Below, one piece after another: positions 34,631 through 43,556 of a stretch of DNA of 64,000 bases; position 1 is the first letter of the stretch; the number at the start of each line of letters is the position of its first letter. A model generated the notes under the pieces. The model was given only the letters and a program-made list of their open reading frames with translations, had not been told where the DNA came from and ran no database searches. The stretch is from Planctomycetota bacterium. GTDB taxonomy: Bacteria > Planctomycetota > UBA1135 > UBA2386. The translations under genes were made by a program, and so were the position numbers. Where the stretch lies: contig JADJPQ010000011.1 in NCBI GenBank assembly GCA_016713175.1, positions 186,001-250,000 of the forward strand. Direction: 5' to 3'.

Positions 34631-35794
34631 ATGTTCCCTCGCCTCGCCGTGACGTTGTGTCTCGTCTCCTGTGGCTCTGCGGGCTCGCTGACGCCAGTCC
34701 CGAACGCGCCGGCCGGGGATCGCGGTGCCGCGGGCGCGCAGGCGGCGCCGATCGCCGACTACGTGGTCGCGTCCTTCGCGGACGCCCACGGCGATCTGTG
34801 GTTCGGCACGAACGGGCAGGGCGTGGCGCGGTACCGGCCGGCGACGTCCGCCGCGGCCAACGGGGAACTGCGCTACTTCGCGCGCGCGGAAGGCCTGCTC
34901 GACGATGTCGTGACGGACATCGACGCGGATGGCGCGGGCCGCGTGTGGTTCGGCTCGCACGCGGGCGTCTCGCGCACCGATCCGGCGGCGGAGCGCGCGA
35001 CCGGTCGCGTGACCTTCACCAACTTCGGCAGCGAGAGCGGACTGCGCGGCGACGGCTGCAAGCTGCTGTTCGATCGCCAGGGCGTGCTGTGGGTGGGCTC
35101 GAGCGCGGGCGTGTTCCGCTTCGACGGCGAGCGTTTTCACGCCTTCGAGTTGCCGCAGCCCACGCTCGAGTCCCCGTCGTACAAGATCGTTCCCGGCAAG
35201 GTCTGGGACCTGTTCGAGGACAGCAAGGGCAACCTGTGGTTCGCCCGCGATGGACTGGGCGCGTGCAGGTTCGATCCCTCCGCCGCGGGCTCCGGCGCCG
35301 CCGCCTTCACGCTGTTCACGGAGCGCGACGGGCTGTGCAGCAACAACGTCGCGAGCATCGTCGAGGACCGGCACGGCCGCATCTGGTGCGGCTCGATCAC
35401 CTCGGATCATCCGCAGTACCTCGCCAAGGGCGGCGTGAGCCGCTTCGACCCGCAGGCGTCGCGCGCGCCCGATGCACCACTTTTCACGCAGTTCCCCGCG
35501 CTCACCGGCCTCTTCGCAAACGACGTCTACAACCTGTTCGTCGACCGCTCCGGCAACGTCTGGATCGGCGCCGTGCGCGTCGGTGCCTATCGCTGCGAAG
35601 TGACTCCCGTCGCCGACCGCTTCACGCTCTTCGACCGGACCGACCGTCCCGATCTCACCCGGTACTTCGGCGTGCAGGCGATGGTGGAGGACCGCCACGG
35701 CACGCTGTGGTTCGGCTTCTCCGGCGGCCTGTTCCGCTTCGATGGCGCGGGCTTCGTCCATGTGACGCGAGCCGGACCCTGGTCGAGTCCGTGA
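34631..35794 (+). CDS. Lipoprotein with two-component-regulator-propeller (Reg_prop) repeats
   Basis: This 387-residue protein starts at ATG 34631 with a short signal peptide and a lipobox L11-V-S-C14, so Cys14 is the likely lipid anchor. Six or seven propeller blades follow with the Reg_prop pattern 'DxxGxLWFGTxxGVxRFD' (DAHGDLWFGTNGQGVARY, DGAGRVWFGSHAGVSRTD, DRQGVLWVGSSAGVFRFD, DSKGNLWFARDGLGACRFD, DRHGRIWCGSITSD, DRSGNVWIGAVRVGAYR, DRHGTLWFGFSGGLFRFD). Such propellers usually form the sensor half of hybrid kinases; here no kinase domain is attached, so it may act as a stand-alone sensor or ligand binder. It lies 54 bp after the LRR gene and may share its transcript. Confidence 0.85.
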   Translation: MFPRLAVTLCLVSCGSAGSLTPVPNAPAGDRGAAGAQAAPIADYVVASFADAHGDLWFGTNGQGVARYRPATSAAANGELRYFARAEGLLDDVVTDIDADGAGRVWFGSHAGVSRTDPAAERATGRVTFTNFGSESGLRGDGCKLLFDRQGVLWVGSSAGVFRFDGERFHAFELPQPTLESPSYKIVPGKVWDLFEDSKGNLWFARDGLGACRFDPSAAGSGAAAFTLFTERDGLCSNNVASIVEDRHGRIWCGSITSDHPQYLAKGGVSRFDPQASRAPDAPLFTQFPALTGLFANDVYNLFVDRSGNVWIGAVRVGAYRCEVTPVADRFTLFDRTDRPDLTRYFGVQAMVEDRHGTLWFGFSGGLFRFDGAGFVHVTRAGPWSSP

Positions 35795-35990
35795 TCGCGC
35801 GAGCCCTGGCGCGCCGGGGCTTGCCCGCGGCGTGTTCGCGTGACTGTCCTTGTTCGTCTTGCTCACGCCGTCGCATGCACCGCACTCGTTCGTTCTTCGC
35901 CCTCGACCACGCCACGGCCGCCGGGGCGCCGCTACGGGGTGATTGCCATCCCGAGGACTGCCGGCGATCGTGTGTTGCGAAGGTTCGACG

Positions 35991-38396
35991 ATGACGCGTT
36001 CACTCGTTGCGATGGCGTTGGTTCTGGTGCTCGCTGGCCTGCTCCTCTGGGTGGGGCTGCGGTCCGATGCCGCGCCCGGCGCCGTGGCGACCGACGTCGC
36101 GCTGCGTGATGCCGTCGTCGCACCGGCCACTCTGGCGTCCGCGGATCCGTCGCGGGCTTTCCGCGAGGAGCGGCAGGCAGTGACGAACGGCACAGGCGCC
36201 GGGGCGGCTACGCCCGCGGTCGCCGGCAGTCTGCTCGTGCATCTGGTGTGGGACGATCGGACCCCAGCGCAGGGTGTGACCCTGTTCGTGCAGCGCATGG
36301 CTGGCGAGTCGACGTGGTTGCCGGTCGGCAGTTGGCGTGGCGATGGCGCAGGCGACGTGCGCATCGACGACCTGCTGCCCGGGGAGCTGCGGCTGCAGAG
36401 CGATCGCGGTGGCCGGCAGACCGTGACTGTGCGTGCTGGCGAACGACAGGACGTGACGTTCCCGGTTCCGGCGGGCATCGCGGTGCACGGGATCGTCAGG
36501 GAACCTGCGGGCGGCGTCGTCGCTGGCGCCGAGATCTGGCTGACGACGCACGCGACGTCGTGGCTTGGGGGCAGCGTCGTCGGCACCAGTGCCGCCGATG
36601 GCACGTTCGCGTTGCGTGATGTGCCCGAGAGCCAGTCGCTCGGCGCGCTGGTTGCCGGCCGCGCGCCGTCGGCGCTCGTCGATCTCGAGCAGTTGGACAC
36701 CGCCATATCGCCGGTGCGCATCGAGCTGATCGTAGGAGATGCCGGCGGCGCGCTGACCGGGAGAGTAGTCGACGCGCAAGGTGCCGGCGTCGCGGACGCG
36801 CGCATCGCCGTGGGCAAGGTCGCGCGTTTCCTCGACATGCGCAGCGGTGGCGGCATGGTGGAGGCCTGGTCCCCGCGGCTGGGCGTGACGGCTGCCGAGG
36901 GCGCGTTCGCGATCCAGAGCATCCGTCCGGGGCGGCACCCGGTCGAGGTGTTCGCTCCGGGACATGCGTTCTGGCATGGCGAGTGCGAGATCGTCGCCCA
37001 GCAGACGAGCCATCTGGAAGTGCGGTTGCCGGCCGCGATGACGGTCGTGGGAACGGTGACTGACGGCAAGGCCGTGCCGATGCCGGGAGCCATCGTTCGC
37101 GCGTTCCCGGTCGCGATCGACGAGAGCTTCCTGCAGTTCGGGCAGTACGACTACGACAGCGCGTTCGGGCATCCGGTGTCGGTTGCCGACGCCGCCGGGC
37201 GCTATGAGCTGCGTTGCGTGTCGCCGGGCAAGGTGTGGCTCTACGCGTGTCCGAGCCAGCGGCACGACCGCGAGGTGCCGCAGCCGCGGGCGAGCACGAT
37301 GCTCGAGGGCGACGAGGGCGCTCGCTTGCGTTGGGATCCGCGCATCGACGAGGGCCATGTGATCGAAGGCGTCGTGCTGCACCAGGATCGCGTGCCGATG
37401 GATGGGTTGTTCGTCTCCGCGATCGACGGCGAGGGCGATCGGCAGGCGGTGGTCACCGATCCGAAGGGCCGGTTCAGGTTCATCAACCTGCGCGCGCAGC
37501 CGTACGACCTGGCAGTGCAGTTCTGGAACAAGCCTGCCGACGCGCCGCCGCTGGGGCAACGCGAAGTGTGGCCCGATCGCGGCGAGGTCGAACTGATCGC
37601 CGGCTTCGCGGCGCCCAAGAAGGTCGCGCCGGGGCGCGTTCGTGGCGTCGTGCAGGATGGCGGTGCAAGGCTCGGTCAGGGCAAGATGTCGGTGATCCTC
37701 GCGCGCGACCGCTCGTGGCGCACCGACGCAAAGATCGAAGGCATGGCGTTCGCGTTCGGCAGCGTCGAGCCCGGTCGGCATCAGGTGGTCGTGATGCGCG
37801 ACGACGCTCCGGTGCTGTTCTCTCCGCAGTTCGAACTCGTGGCAGGCGAGGACAAGGATGTCGGCACGCTGATCACGCAGCCGGGTGGGCGCGTGCGCCT
37901 GTTGCTGCAGCGGCAGCCGGGCACCGAGGCGGCGACGCCGACCGTCTGGGTGACGTTGGTCGGGCACGGTCACGGCCACAAGGTCGAGCCGGCAGCCAGC
38001 AGCGAACTGTGGATCGACAACCTGAGCCCCGGGCTGCATCGGCTGTACGTGTCCGGCGACGGCGTGGCGCGCGCCGAGACCACGTGCGAAGTGCTGGCTG
38101 GCGGCGAAGTCACGGCGAGCATGACCCTGCGCGCCGCGACGCAGCGCGTCGTCATCGTCGACTACGAGGCAAGGCAGCAGTTCGCGCACATGCAGGTCAC
38201 GGCGAGCACCGGCGAGTCGTTCTTCGACTTCCGGCCCGAGGGCGACGTCGGGCGGCCGTTCCGGATCACGCTGAGTCTGCCGCTCGGCGACTACACGTTG
38301 GTGGTGGAGTCGGGTTCGGGCCAGCGCGCGCAAACCGCGTTCTCGGTGACCTCGCTTGCCGGCGAGCAACCGGTCGTGCGGTTGGCATTGCCGTAA
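35991..38396 (+). CDS. Membrane-anchored protein with repeated CarboxypepD_reg-like domains
   Basis: This 801-residue protein starts at ATG 35991. An N-terminal transmembrane anchor (SLVAMALVLVLAGLLLWVGL) is followed by a low-complexity Ala-rich stretch. At least six Ig-fold segments with the pattern 'GxVxDxxGxxVxGAxIxxx ... TxxDGxFxLxxLPxGxYxLxV' follow: VHGIVREPAGGVVAGAEIWL, LTGRVVDAQGAGVADARIAV, VVGTVTDGKAVPMPGAIVRA, IEGVVLHQDRVPMDGLFVSA, VVTDPKGRFRFINLRAQPYD and VRGVVQDGGARLGQGKMSVI. These are typical non-catalytic modules. A smaller relative is at 6,762-8,570. The 196-bp gap upstream shows nothing notable. Confidence 0.78.
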   Translation: MTRSLVAMALVLVLAGLLLWVGLRSDAAPGAVATDVALRDAVVAPATLASADPSRAFREERQAVTNGTGAGAATPAVAGSLLVHLVWDDRTPAQGVTLFVQRMAGESTWLPVGSWRGDGAGDVRIDDLLPGELRLQSDRGGRQTVTVRAGERQDVTFPVPAGIAVHGIVREPAGGVVAGAEIWLTTHATSWLGGSVVGTSAADGTFALRDVPESQSLGALVAGRAPSALVDLEQLDTAISPVRIELIVGDAGGALTGRVVDAQGAGVADARIAVGKVARFLDMRSGGGMVEAWSPRLGVTAAEGAFAIQSIRPGRHPVEVFAPGHAFWHGECEIVAQQTSHLEVRLPAAMTVVGTVTDGKAVPMPGAIVRAFPVAIDESFLQFGQYDYDSAFGHPVSVADAAGRYELRCVSPGKVWLYACPSQRHDREVPQPRASTMLEGDEGARLRWDPRIDEGHVIEGVVLHQDRVPMDGLFVSAIDGEGDRQAVVTDPKGRFRFINLRAQPYDLAVQFWNKPADAPPLGQREVWPDRGEVELIAGFAAPKKVAPGRVRGVVQDGGARLGQGKMSVILARDRSWRTDAKIEGMAFAFGSVEPGRHQVVVMRDDAPVLFSPQFELVAGEDKDVGTLITQPGGRVRLLLQRQPGTEAATPTVWVTLVGHGHGHKVEPAASSELWIDNLSPGLHRLYVSGDGVARAETTCEVLAGGEVTASMTLRAATQRVVIVDYEARQQFAHMQVTASTGESFFDFRPEGDVGRPFRITLSLPLGDYTLVVESGSGQRAQTAFSVTSLAGEQPVVRLALP

Positions 38397-38454
38397 CCGC
38401 CGATCCGCTCACGCAAGCGGCGACTGCAGCAGTCGGATCGCGCCGGCGAGTACT

Positions 38455-38610
38455 GCGGTCGCGAGTTCTTGGCGGGTTGCTGTTGGGCGGCGGACGAAGC
38501 GGTGGACCCAACCGTGCCCTGTGGTTGCGGTTCGAGTGCAGGCGTGTCGATGCGCGGCCTGGTGCGCACATCGCTGCCGCTCCATGGCCGCAGCAGCCGG
38601 TTGAGGACGT
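38455..38610. repeat. Degenerate linker segment of the IS91-type transposase remnant (copy 3)
   Basis: The text GGCGGGTTGCTGTT...GCGGCCTGGTGCGCACATCGC parallels 13,600-13,687 and 28,550-28,640 (GGCGGGTTGCTGTTCGG ... GGCCTGGTGCACACATCGC). It includes the middle part ACCGTGCCCTGTGGTTGCGG then TTCGAGTGCAGGC. It covers only the linker that precedes the transposase C terminus and ends at the same CACATCGC boundary. A shorter look-alike (ACCGTGCCCTCTGGTTGCAG then TTCGGGTGCAGGC) is at about 8,590-8,625. Nothing else is recognised in 38,397-38,827. Confidence 0.5.
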
Positions 38611-38827
38611 GGTCCGAGTCGCGGCACGGCAGTGCACGTTCGACCGCTGCAGGCGCTCGTCGACCGATCATGGGCCTGCCGGACCGGGCCAAGCGCGGTC
38701 CGGGATGTCTCGGCCCCGATCGGATCACGCCGATCGCATCGCCGGGATGCCGCTCGCGTTCCCGTTCGGGGACACAGAGTCGGCGGTGGGGACCGAGAAT
38801 TCCGATCTACGGCCCGACGGGGACCAC

Positions 38828-39694
38828 ATGCGATCCTTGATTCTGTCTGTCCTGGTCGCGACGAGCGCGGCCGTTGCCCAACAGCCGATGCCGGCCGTGT
38901 CGCTGACGTTCGGCGTCTATTCCTTCAAGCGGCCTACCGACGTCCTGCGCGACTTCGACCCTGCCGTCCGTGCGCTCGGCTCGGCGATGACGACCAAGCT
39001 CGGCAAGCCAGTGACCATCGACGTCAAGGTCTATCGCACGTACGAGGAGTGCCTCGAGCGATTCCTCGCCGGCGACGTCGACTTCGTACGCTTCGGCCCG
39101 GCTTCGTACGTGCTCGCGCATCAGCGCAACCCGGCTGTCAGCCTGCTCGCCGCCGAACAGGAAGACGGGCAGAAACGGTGCAAGGGCGTGATCGCCGTTC
39201 GCGCCGACAGCCCCATCCGTTCGGTCGCCGACACGCGCGGCCGTTCCTTTGCGTTCGGCGACGAGAACTCGACGATCGGGCGATACCTCGCGCAGGCGGT
39301 ACTGATCGATGCCGGAATCAAGCAGGAGGACCTGTCGGGCTCCGCCTTTCTCGAACGCCATGACCGCGTGTTCAAGGCCGTGGCCGCCGGCGACTACGAC
39401 GCCGGTGCGATGCACATCGCGACCTTCCTCGACATGAACAAGAACCACGAGCTGCGCGAGGTCGCGCGCTTCGACAACGTCGGCAAGCCTTGGGTCGCCC
39501 GCGCCGGACTGGCCAAGGAACTGATCGTCGCGCTGCGCGAATCGCTGCTGGCGATGACCGACGAGAAGGCGCTGGCAGCCTTGAAGGTCCATGGCTTCCA
39601 GACGACCGCGGACAGCGACTTCCAATTGGTCCGCGATGGCATGAAGAAGGCCGAACGCTTCGCGCCACCGCCGGCCACGCCGGGCAACCGCTGA
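38828..39694 (+). CDS. PhnD/PhnS-type phosphate/phosphonate-like periplasmic binding protein
   Basis: This 288-residue protein has a signal peptide (MRSLILSVLVATSAAVAQ). It matches the PhnD-like ABC-transporter substrate-binding fold: LTFGVYSFKRPTDVLRDFDP, KLGKPVTIDVKVYRTYEECL, the diagnostic GDVDFVRFGPASYVLAHQRN, GVIAVRADSPIRSVADTRGR, SFAFGDENSTIGRYLAQAVL and GDYDAGAMH. No ABC permease or ATPase gene is nearby; instead a hybrid histidine kinase begins 4 bp after its stop. I infer that it is a sensory binding protein delivering a ligand signal to that kinase rather than a transporter subunit. The ligand cannot be told from sequence. Confidence 0.87.
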   Translation: MRSLILSVLVATSAAVAQQPMPAVSLTFGVYSFKRPTDVLRDFDPAVRALGSAMTTKLGKPVTIDVKVYRTYEECLERFLAGDVDFVRFGPASYVLAHQRNPAVSLLAAEQEDGQKRCKGVIAVRADSPIRSVADTRGRSFAFGDENSTIGRYLAQAVLIDAGIKQEDLSGSAFLERHDRVFKAVAAGDYDAGAMHIATFLDMNKNHELREVARFDNVGKPWVARAGLAKELIVALRESLLAMTDEKALAALKVHGFQTTADSDFQLVRDGMKKAERFAPPPATPGNR

Positions 39695-39698
39695 GCCG

Positions 39699-41543
39699 AT
39701 GACCGCGGGCGGGAAGTTGCGCCGGTGGTGGCGGGGACGGTTGTCCACCCGCCTGACCGCCGTCGTGCTCGGGCTGATGGCCACGAGCACGCTGGTGTTC
39801 ACCGTCGAACGTCGCCACGCGGAGCGCTCCCAGCTCGAGGAGCAGATCCAGGACGTCGGCACCACGCTGGCCACGACGTTGGCATTGGCGTGTCCGGACG
39901 TGATCGCCGTCGAAGACGTCGACTACGCCCTGCTCGAGACGTACGCCACCGAACTGGTGCGCCAGCGCGGCGTCGACGTGGCGTTCGTGGTCATCGCCAA
40001 GGCCAACGGCAAGACTCTGGCAACCCACGGCACGATCCCGAGCGGCGACGACCCGGGCATCCGTGTGTTCGAGACCCCGATCGTACTGCGCCCGTCCGAA
40101 CGGCAGCTCGGCTACTGCCGGGTCGGCGTGCGGGTCGATCGGTGGCACGAGCATCTGGCGGCGCGCTGGCAGCGCCTGGCGACCGAGCTGCTCGGCGGTT
40201 CGCTCGCCGTCGCGCTGCTGCTGTTCGTGCTGTTGCGCCGGATGGTCGGCGAACCCCTGCAGCGGCTGGATGCCGACGCTCGCCGCATCGGGGCCGGTGA
40301 TCTGACGCGCCCGATCCAATGGTCGAGCGACGACGAACTCGGCCGTCTGGCAGCGACGCTGGATCGCATGCGGAGCAACCTCGATCGTTCGCACTGCGAA
40401 CTGGCCGACCAGAACTCGCGCTTGCAGGAACTCGACCAGATGAAGAACCAGTTCCTGGCCAACATCAGCCACGAGATGCGGACGCCGTTGGCCGCGATCC
40501 TCGGCAACCTCGAGTTGCTGACCACGCCGGACGCCGACCGGGGCGAGAGCCTGCTCGCCCTGCGGCGCAACACCGATGCGCTGCTGTGCACGGTCAACCA
40601 GATCCTCGACATGTCGAAGCTGCAGGGCGGCCAACTGCACATCGAACGACGCCCGATCCGGATCCGGGAGACGCTGGAGACGGTCATCGCCGGACTGCAA
40701 CCGGTGGCGATCGACAAGGGACTCGAGATCCGGCTGCACGCCCTGCCGATGCCCGACTGGCTGGTGACCGACGGCCTGCGGCTCCGGCAGATCCTGCGCG
40801 CCGTCCTCGAGAACGCCGTCAAGTTCTCCGAGCACGGCACCATCGAGGTGATGGCGGTGATCATCGACCCGGCTCCGGGCCGGCTGACGGTCTCGATCGC
40901 CGATCACGGCCCCGGCATTCCGCGCGAGCAACAGACCGAGCTGTTCACCGCCTTCACGACCGGTGACGGTTCGCTCACCAGACGCCATGGCGGCGTGGGG
41001 CTTGGTCTCGTCACCGCCCGCGCACTGACCCGCGCACTCGGCGGGGAACTGACGCTGACCAGCGTCCCCGGCAGCGGCACGACCGTCCGGATCGAACTGC
41101 CGGTGACCGTCGCGCCCCAACCGGAGACCCACGCCGACGTCGACGAACGCGCCGGGAACACTGTCCTGGTCGTCGACGACGCCCCGGACATCCGACGCCT
41201 GGTCCAGGCCATCCTGAACAAGGCCGGGTTCTCGACGTGCGTGGCCGAGAATGGCGTCGCTGCCTGCATGCTGGAGGAACGACAACGGCAGGCCGGGCGA
41301 CCGTTCGACATCGTGGTGATGGACATCCAGATGCCAGTCATGGACGGCTGTCAGGCCGCCCGCAGGATGCGCGAGCAGGGCCGCAACCAGCCCATCCTGG
41401 CGCTGACTGCCCACGCCACCGCCGACGATCGCACGCGGTGCCTGGCCGCCGGATTCGACGACTACGCGACCAAGCCGATCGGCCGCGATCAGCTGGTCGC
41501 GCTCGTGCGCCAGCATCTGCGAACTGCCGCGCCGGTGAATTGA
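39699..41543 (+). CDS. Hybrid sensor histidine kinase with C-terminal receiver domain
   Basis: This 614-residue protein has a transmembrane helix at about 18-36, an extracytoplasmic domain to about 163 and a second helix at about 164-186. A HAMP region follows (EPLQRLDADARRIGAGDLTRPI). The HisKA motif is NISHEMRTPLAAIL with phospho-accepting His258. The ATPase domain has ENAVKFS (about 371), ADHGPGIP (about 401) and GGVGLGL (about 431). A receiver domain covers about 490-610, with VVDDAP, the phospho-acceptor Asp542 in VVMDIQMPVMDG, and TKPIGRD. It is 4 bp downstream of the PhnD-like gene, so the pair probably forms one sensing unit. No HPt or separate output regulator is seen, so the downstream target is unknown. 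Confidence 0.94.
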   Translation: MTAGGKLRRWWRGRLSTRLTAVVLGLMATSTLVFTVERRHAERSQLEEQIQDVGTTLATTLALACPDVIAVEDVDYALLETYATELVRQRGVDVAFVVIAKANGKTLATHGTIPSGDDPGIRVFETPIVLRPSERQLGYCRVGVRVDRWHEHLAARWQRLATELLGGSLAVALLLFVLLRRMVGEPLQRLDADARRIGAGDLTRPIQWSSDDELGRLAATLDRMRSNLDRSHCELADQNSRLQELDQMKNQFLANISHEMRTPLAAILGNLELLTTPDADRGESLLALRRNTDALLCTVNQILDMSKLQGGQLHIERRPIRIRETLETVIAGLQPVAIDKGLEIRLHALPMPDWLVTDGLRLRQILRAVLENAVKFSEHGTIEVMAVIIDPAPGRLTVSIADHGPGIPREQQTELFTAFTTGDGSLTRRHGGVGLGLVTARALTRALGGELTLTSVPGSGTTVRIELPVTVAPQPETHADVDERAGNTVLVVDDAPDIRRLVQAILNKAGFSTCVAENGVAACMLEERQRQAGRPFDIVVMDIQMPVMDGCQAARRMREQGRNQPILALTAHATADDRTRCLAAGFDDYATKPIGRDQLVALVRQHLRTAAPVN

Positions 41544-41645
41544 CGCGCCAGGACGCCGCGCTGCCACCGACCGACTGCGACCAGCCTTCAGCACGCGCGC
41601 TCGTGACCCGATCCTCCGGATGCCAACCACGGAGGAGAGACACCG

Positions 41646-41972
41646 GTGCTGTCACGATGGTCGTTCGTTGCGTTCCTGTTCACCTCGCTGCTGTCGGCCC
41701 AGACCCTGACCGTTCCGGGTGGCACGCTGGTCGCCGGCAGCGAGATCACCGTCGGCTACTCGGATCCGGCCAAGGCCGGCAAGACCGTCACCGTCGACGT
41801 CAACGATGCGCTACCGCCGGCGCCCAATCGCGGGAAGATCCTGATCCAGCTGGACGAACATGGCAACGGTCAGGCGACGTGGATCGTGCCGTATTGGGAG
41901 GTCGCGCTGTTCAATGCGCCAGACGTGCCGGAGGAGGCCAGATTCGTCGCTCCTTGGGCCCCGCGCCGCTGA
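41646..41972 (+). CDS. Small secreted protein, unknown function
   Basis: This 108-residue protein starts at a GTG (41646) preceded by a strong ribosome binding site (GGAGGAGA, about 41,630-41,637). A signal peptide (SRWSFVAFLFTSLLSAQ) is followed by a single beta-rich domain: LTVPGGTLVAGSEITVGYSD, KAGKTVTVDVNDA and GNGQATWIVPYWEVALFNA. It resembles a lone Ig-like module; I do not recognise a named family. Its stop lies 8 bp from the convergent stop of the anti-sigma-like gene. Confidence 0.6.
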   Translation: MLSRWSFVAFLFTSLLSAQTLTVPGGTLVAGSEITVGYSDPAKAGKTVTVDVNDALPPAPNRGKILIQLDEHGNGQATWIVPYWEVALFNAPDVPEEARFVAPWAPRR

Positions 41973-41980
41973 GTCCGGGA

Positions 41981-42724
41981 TCAGCGCAGCAACTCGATCC
42001 GCAGGCGCTGCCGACAACTCGCCTGCGCGGCGCGCACCTGCTCGTCCACACCGGGCATGCCGACGACGGCACGGACCCCGACCATCGCGAATGCGGCAAG
42101 CTCGGCAACCGCGCCGAGCTGCGCGGGCGTCGATGTCGGCGAGCTCGAGCGCCGCATCGCGGCGTCCAGGTCGATTCGCGCATCCCCGACCGAGCCCAGC
42201 GACGGCGGCATGGCGCCATCGACGGCCGCAAGCAGCAACCGCAGGGCCTCGCGAGCCTCGTTCGCGGCAGCGGAGTCGACATCGCGCCGGGCGATGTCGC
42301 GCAACGCGCCCACCGCTCGCTGGACCTGGCGATAGACGATGACCGCCGCGCTCTGGTACTGCCGCGAGGGCTGATCGTCGCGCGACAGGATCATGATCGC
42401 GGTGCGATAGTCGAGCGTGGCGAAGGAATCCCTGCCGCCCCACAACACGACCAGCGTGGTGACCGCCGTCAGGACGGCCAACCCCGCGACATTCCGGGTC
42501 AGCCTCTGGCCCACGCGCGAGGTGCGTCGGGTCCCGGCCGATGGCGGCACGGACGCCAAGGTCCCGGCGACGAACGCACTCTGCGCCGCCGCCGGGATCG
42601 GTTCGGCCACGGCGTCGGGCACTTCCGCCAACGCCCGTGCGGCAGCACGGAGCTCGGCGTCGGCGACATTCTCGACCTCCCAGCGCGCAACCAGATCATC
42701 CCACCCGTCGCCATGGTCCTTCAT
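41981..42724 (-). CDS. Putative anti-sigma factor (membrane protein)
   Basis: This 247-residue protein overlaps the sigma gene by ATGA (42,721-42,724). Its N terminus is cytoplasmic in character (GDGWDDLVARWEVENVADAE ... ALAEVPDAVAEPI). One transmembrane helix lies at about 79-97 (NVAGLAVLTAVTTLVVLWGG), followed by a helical outer domain (QSAAVIVYRQVQRAVGALRD, EAREALRLLLAAVDG). It has no zinc-binding anti-sigma motif and no named domain. The assignment rests on coupling to the sigma gene plus the single-helix topology. Confidence 0.62.
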   Translation of the reverse strand: MKDHGDGWDDLVARWEVENVADAELRAAARALAEVPDAVAEPIPAAAQSAFVAGTLASVPPSAGTRRTSRVGQRLTRNVAGLAVLTAVTTLVVLWGGRDSFATLDYRTAIMILSRDDQPSRQYQSAAVIVYRQVQRAVGALRDIARRDVDSAAANEAREALRLLLAAVDGAMPPSLGSVGDARIDLDAAMRRSSSPTSTPAQLGAVAELAAFAMVGVRAVVGMPGVDEQVRAAQASCRQRLRIELLR

Positions 42725-43353
42725 GCGTCCTCCGACCGATGCTTCTCCTGCGATTGTCGTTCGCGCTGCTGCAACGCGATCCGCAGCGCCTTGCGGCCAT
42801 TGGCTCGCGACACGTACACCGAGTTGGCGGTGGTCCCGAGGCGAACCGCAAGCTCTCCGGCGGGTACCGTTCCGCCGGCCGCGAGGTCCGCGAGCAACAC
42901 CGCCCGCTGCTGCGGCTGCAACTCGTCGATGCACTGCCGGAACACTGCCAGCCAACGCGACGGACCCTCGCCGGCTTCGGCGGCTCTTGGTGCGACGGCG
43001 CCCTCGACGGATGCCAGGGACTCGGTGGTGCCGCGACGGGCCTGATCGCGGATCCGGCGCGCGCAGTTGCGGGCGATGACCGTGAACCAGGCCGCCAGCG
43101 AACCACGCGCGAAGTCGAAACTGCTCGCGGCACGCCAGACGCGTTGCAAGGCCTGACTGATCGCATCATCGACCTGCAAGGCATCGAGTACACCGCGGAA
43201 CTCCCGGCGCAGCAACGAACTCACCCGCGCTCCGTGATCTGCCAGCACCCGCTCCAGGCCGCGTGCATCGTGCGCCACCAACATGCGGATGGTCTCGGTG
43301 TCCCGTAGCGCCTGCGGGCAGCCGTCAGCATGCTGGTGAACACACTTGCACAT
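42721..43353 (-). CDS. ECF-family RNA polymerase sigma factor
   Basis: This 210-residue protein starts at ATG 43353. A Cys/His-containing head (MCKCVHQHADGCPQ) precedes region 2 (LADHGARVSSLLRREFRGVL, VDDAISQALQRVWRAASSFD, SLAAWFTVIARNCARRIRDQ) and region 4 (FRQCIDELQPQQRAVLLADL ... GELAVRLGTTANSVYVSRANGRKALRIAL). The MCKCVHQHxxGC cluster could bind metal and is not usual for the family. It is divergent from the giant rhodanese-YidC fusion gene; about 200 bp separate the starts and may hold both promoters, so the fusion gene is a candidate target of this sigma factor (inference). Confidence 0.87.
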   Translation of the reverse strand: MCKCVHQHADGCPQALRDTETIRMLVAHDARGLERVLADHGARVSSLLRREFRGVLDALQVDDAISQALQRVWRAASSFDFARGSLAAWFTVIARNCARRIRDQARRGTTESLASVEGAVAPRAAEAGEGPSRWLAVFRQCIDELQPQQRAVLLADLAAGGTVPAGELAVRLGTTANSVYVSRANGRKALRIALQQRERQSQEKHRSEDA

Positions 43354-43556
43354 CAGGCGTACCCCGGGATCTTAGGGAGTCCTGGCCCCGGCGGTTCGCC
43401 GCCGGACCGATACGGGACATAGATCGCGAAGTGACAACGAGTTCCGCGCCACCATGACGACTGCGGGATTTTTCGATCCGTGTTAAGAATCCGATGGGAC
43501 CGTGGGTACGGCCGACGGCTTCGCCTCGCAAACACGGCGGGCCACCCGTCGCACCA

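Noticed and set aside
36000..38369. A 789-residue minus-strand frame
   Set aside because: Antisense to the CarboxypepD_reg-like gene, with no recognisable motif.
41646..41972. The small secreted protein as a truncated copy of a larger CarboxypepD_reg-like gene
   Set aside because: It has its own strong ribosome binding site, signal peptide and stop, and no further matching sequence follows, so I kept it as a gene.
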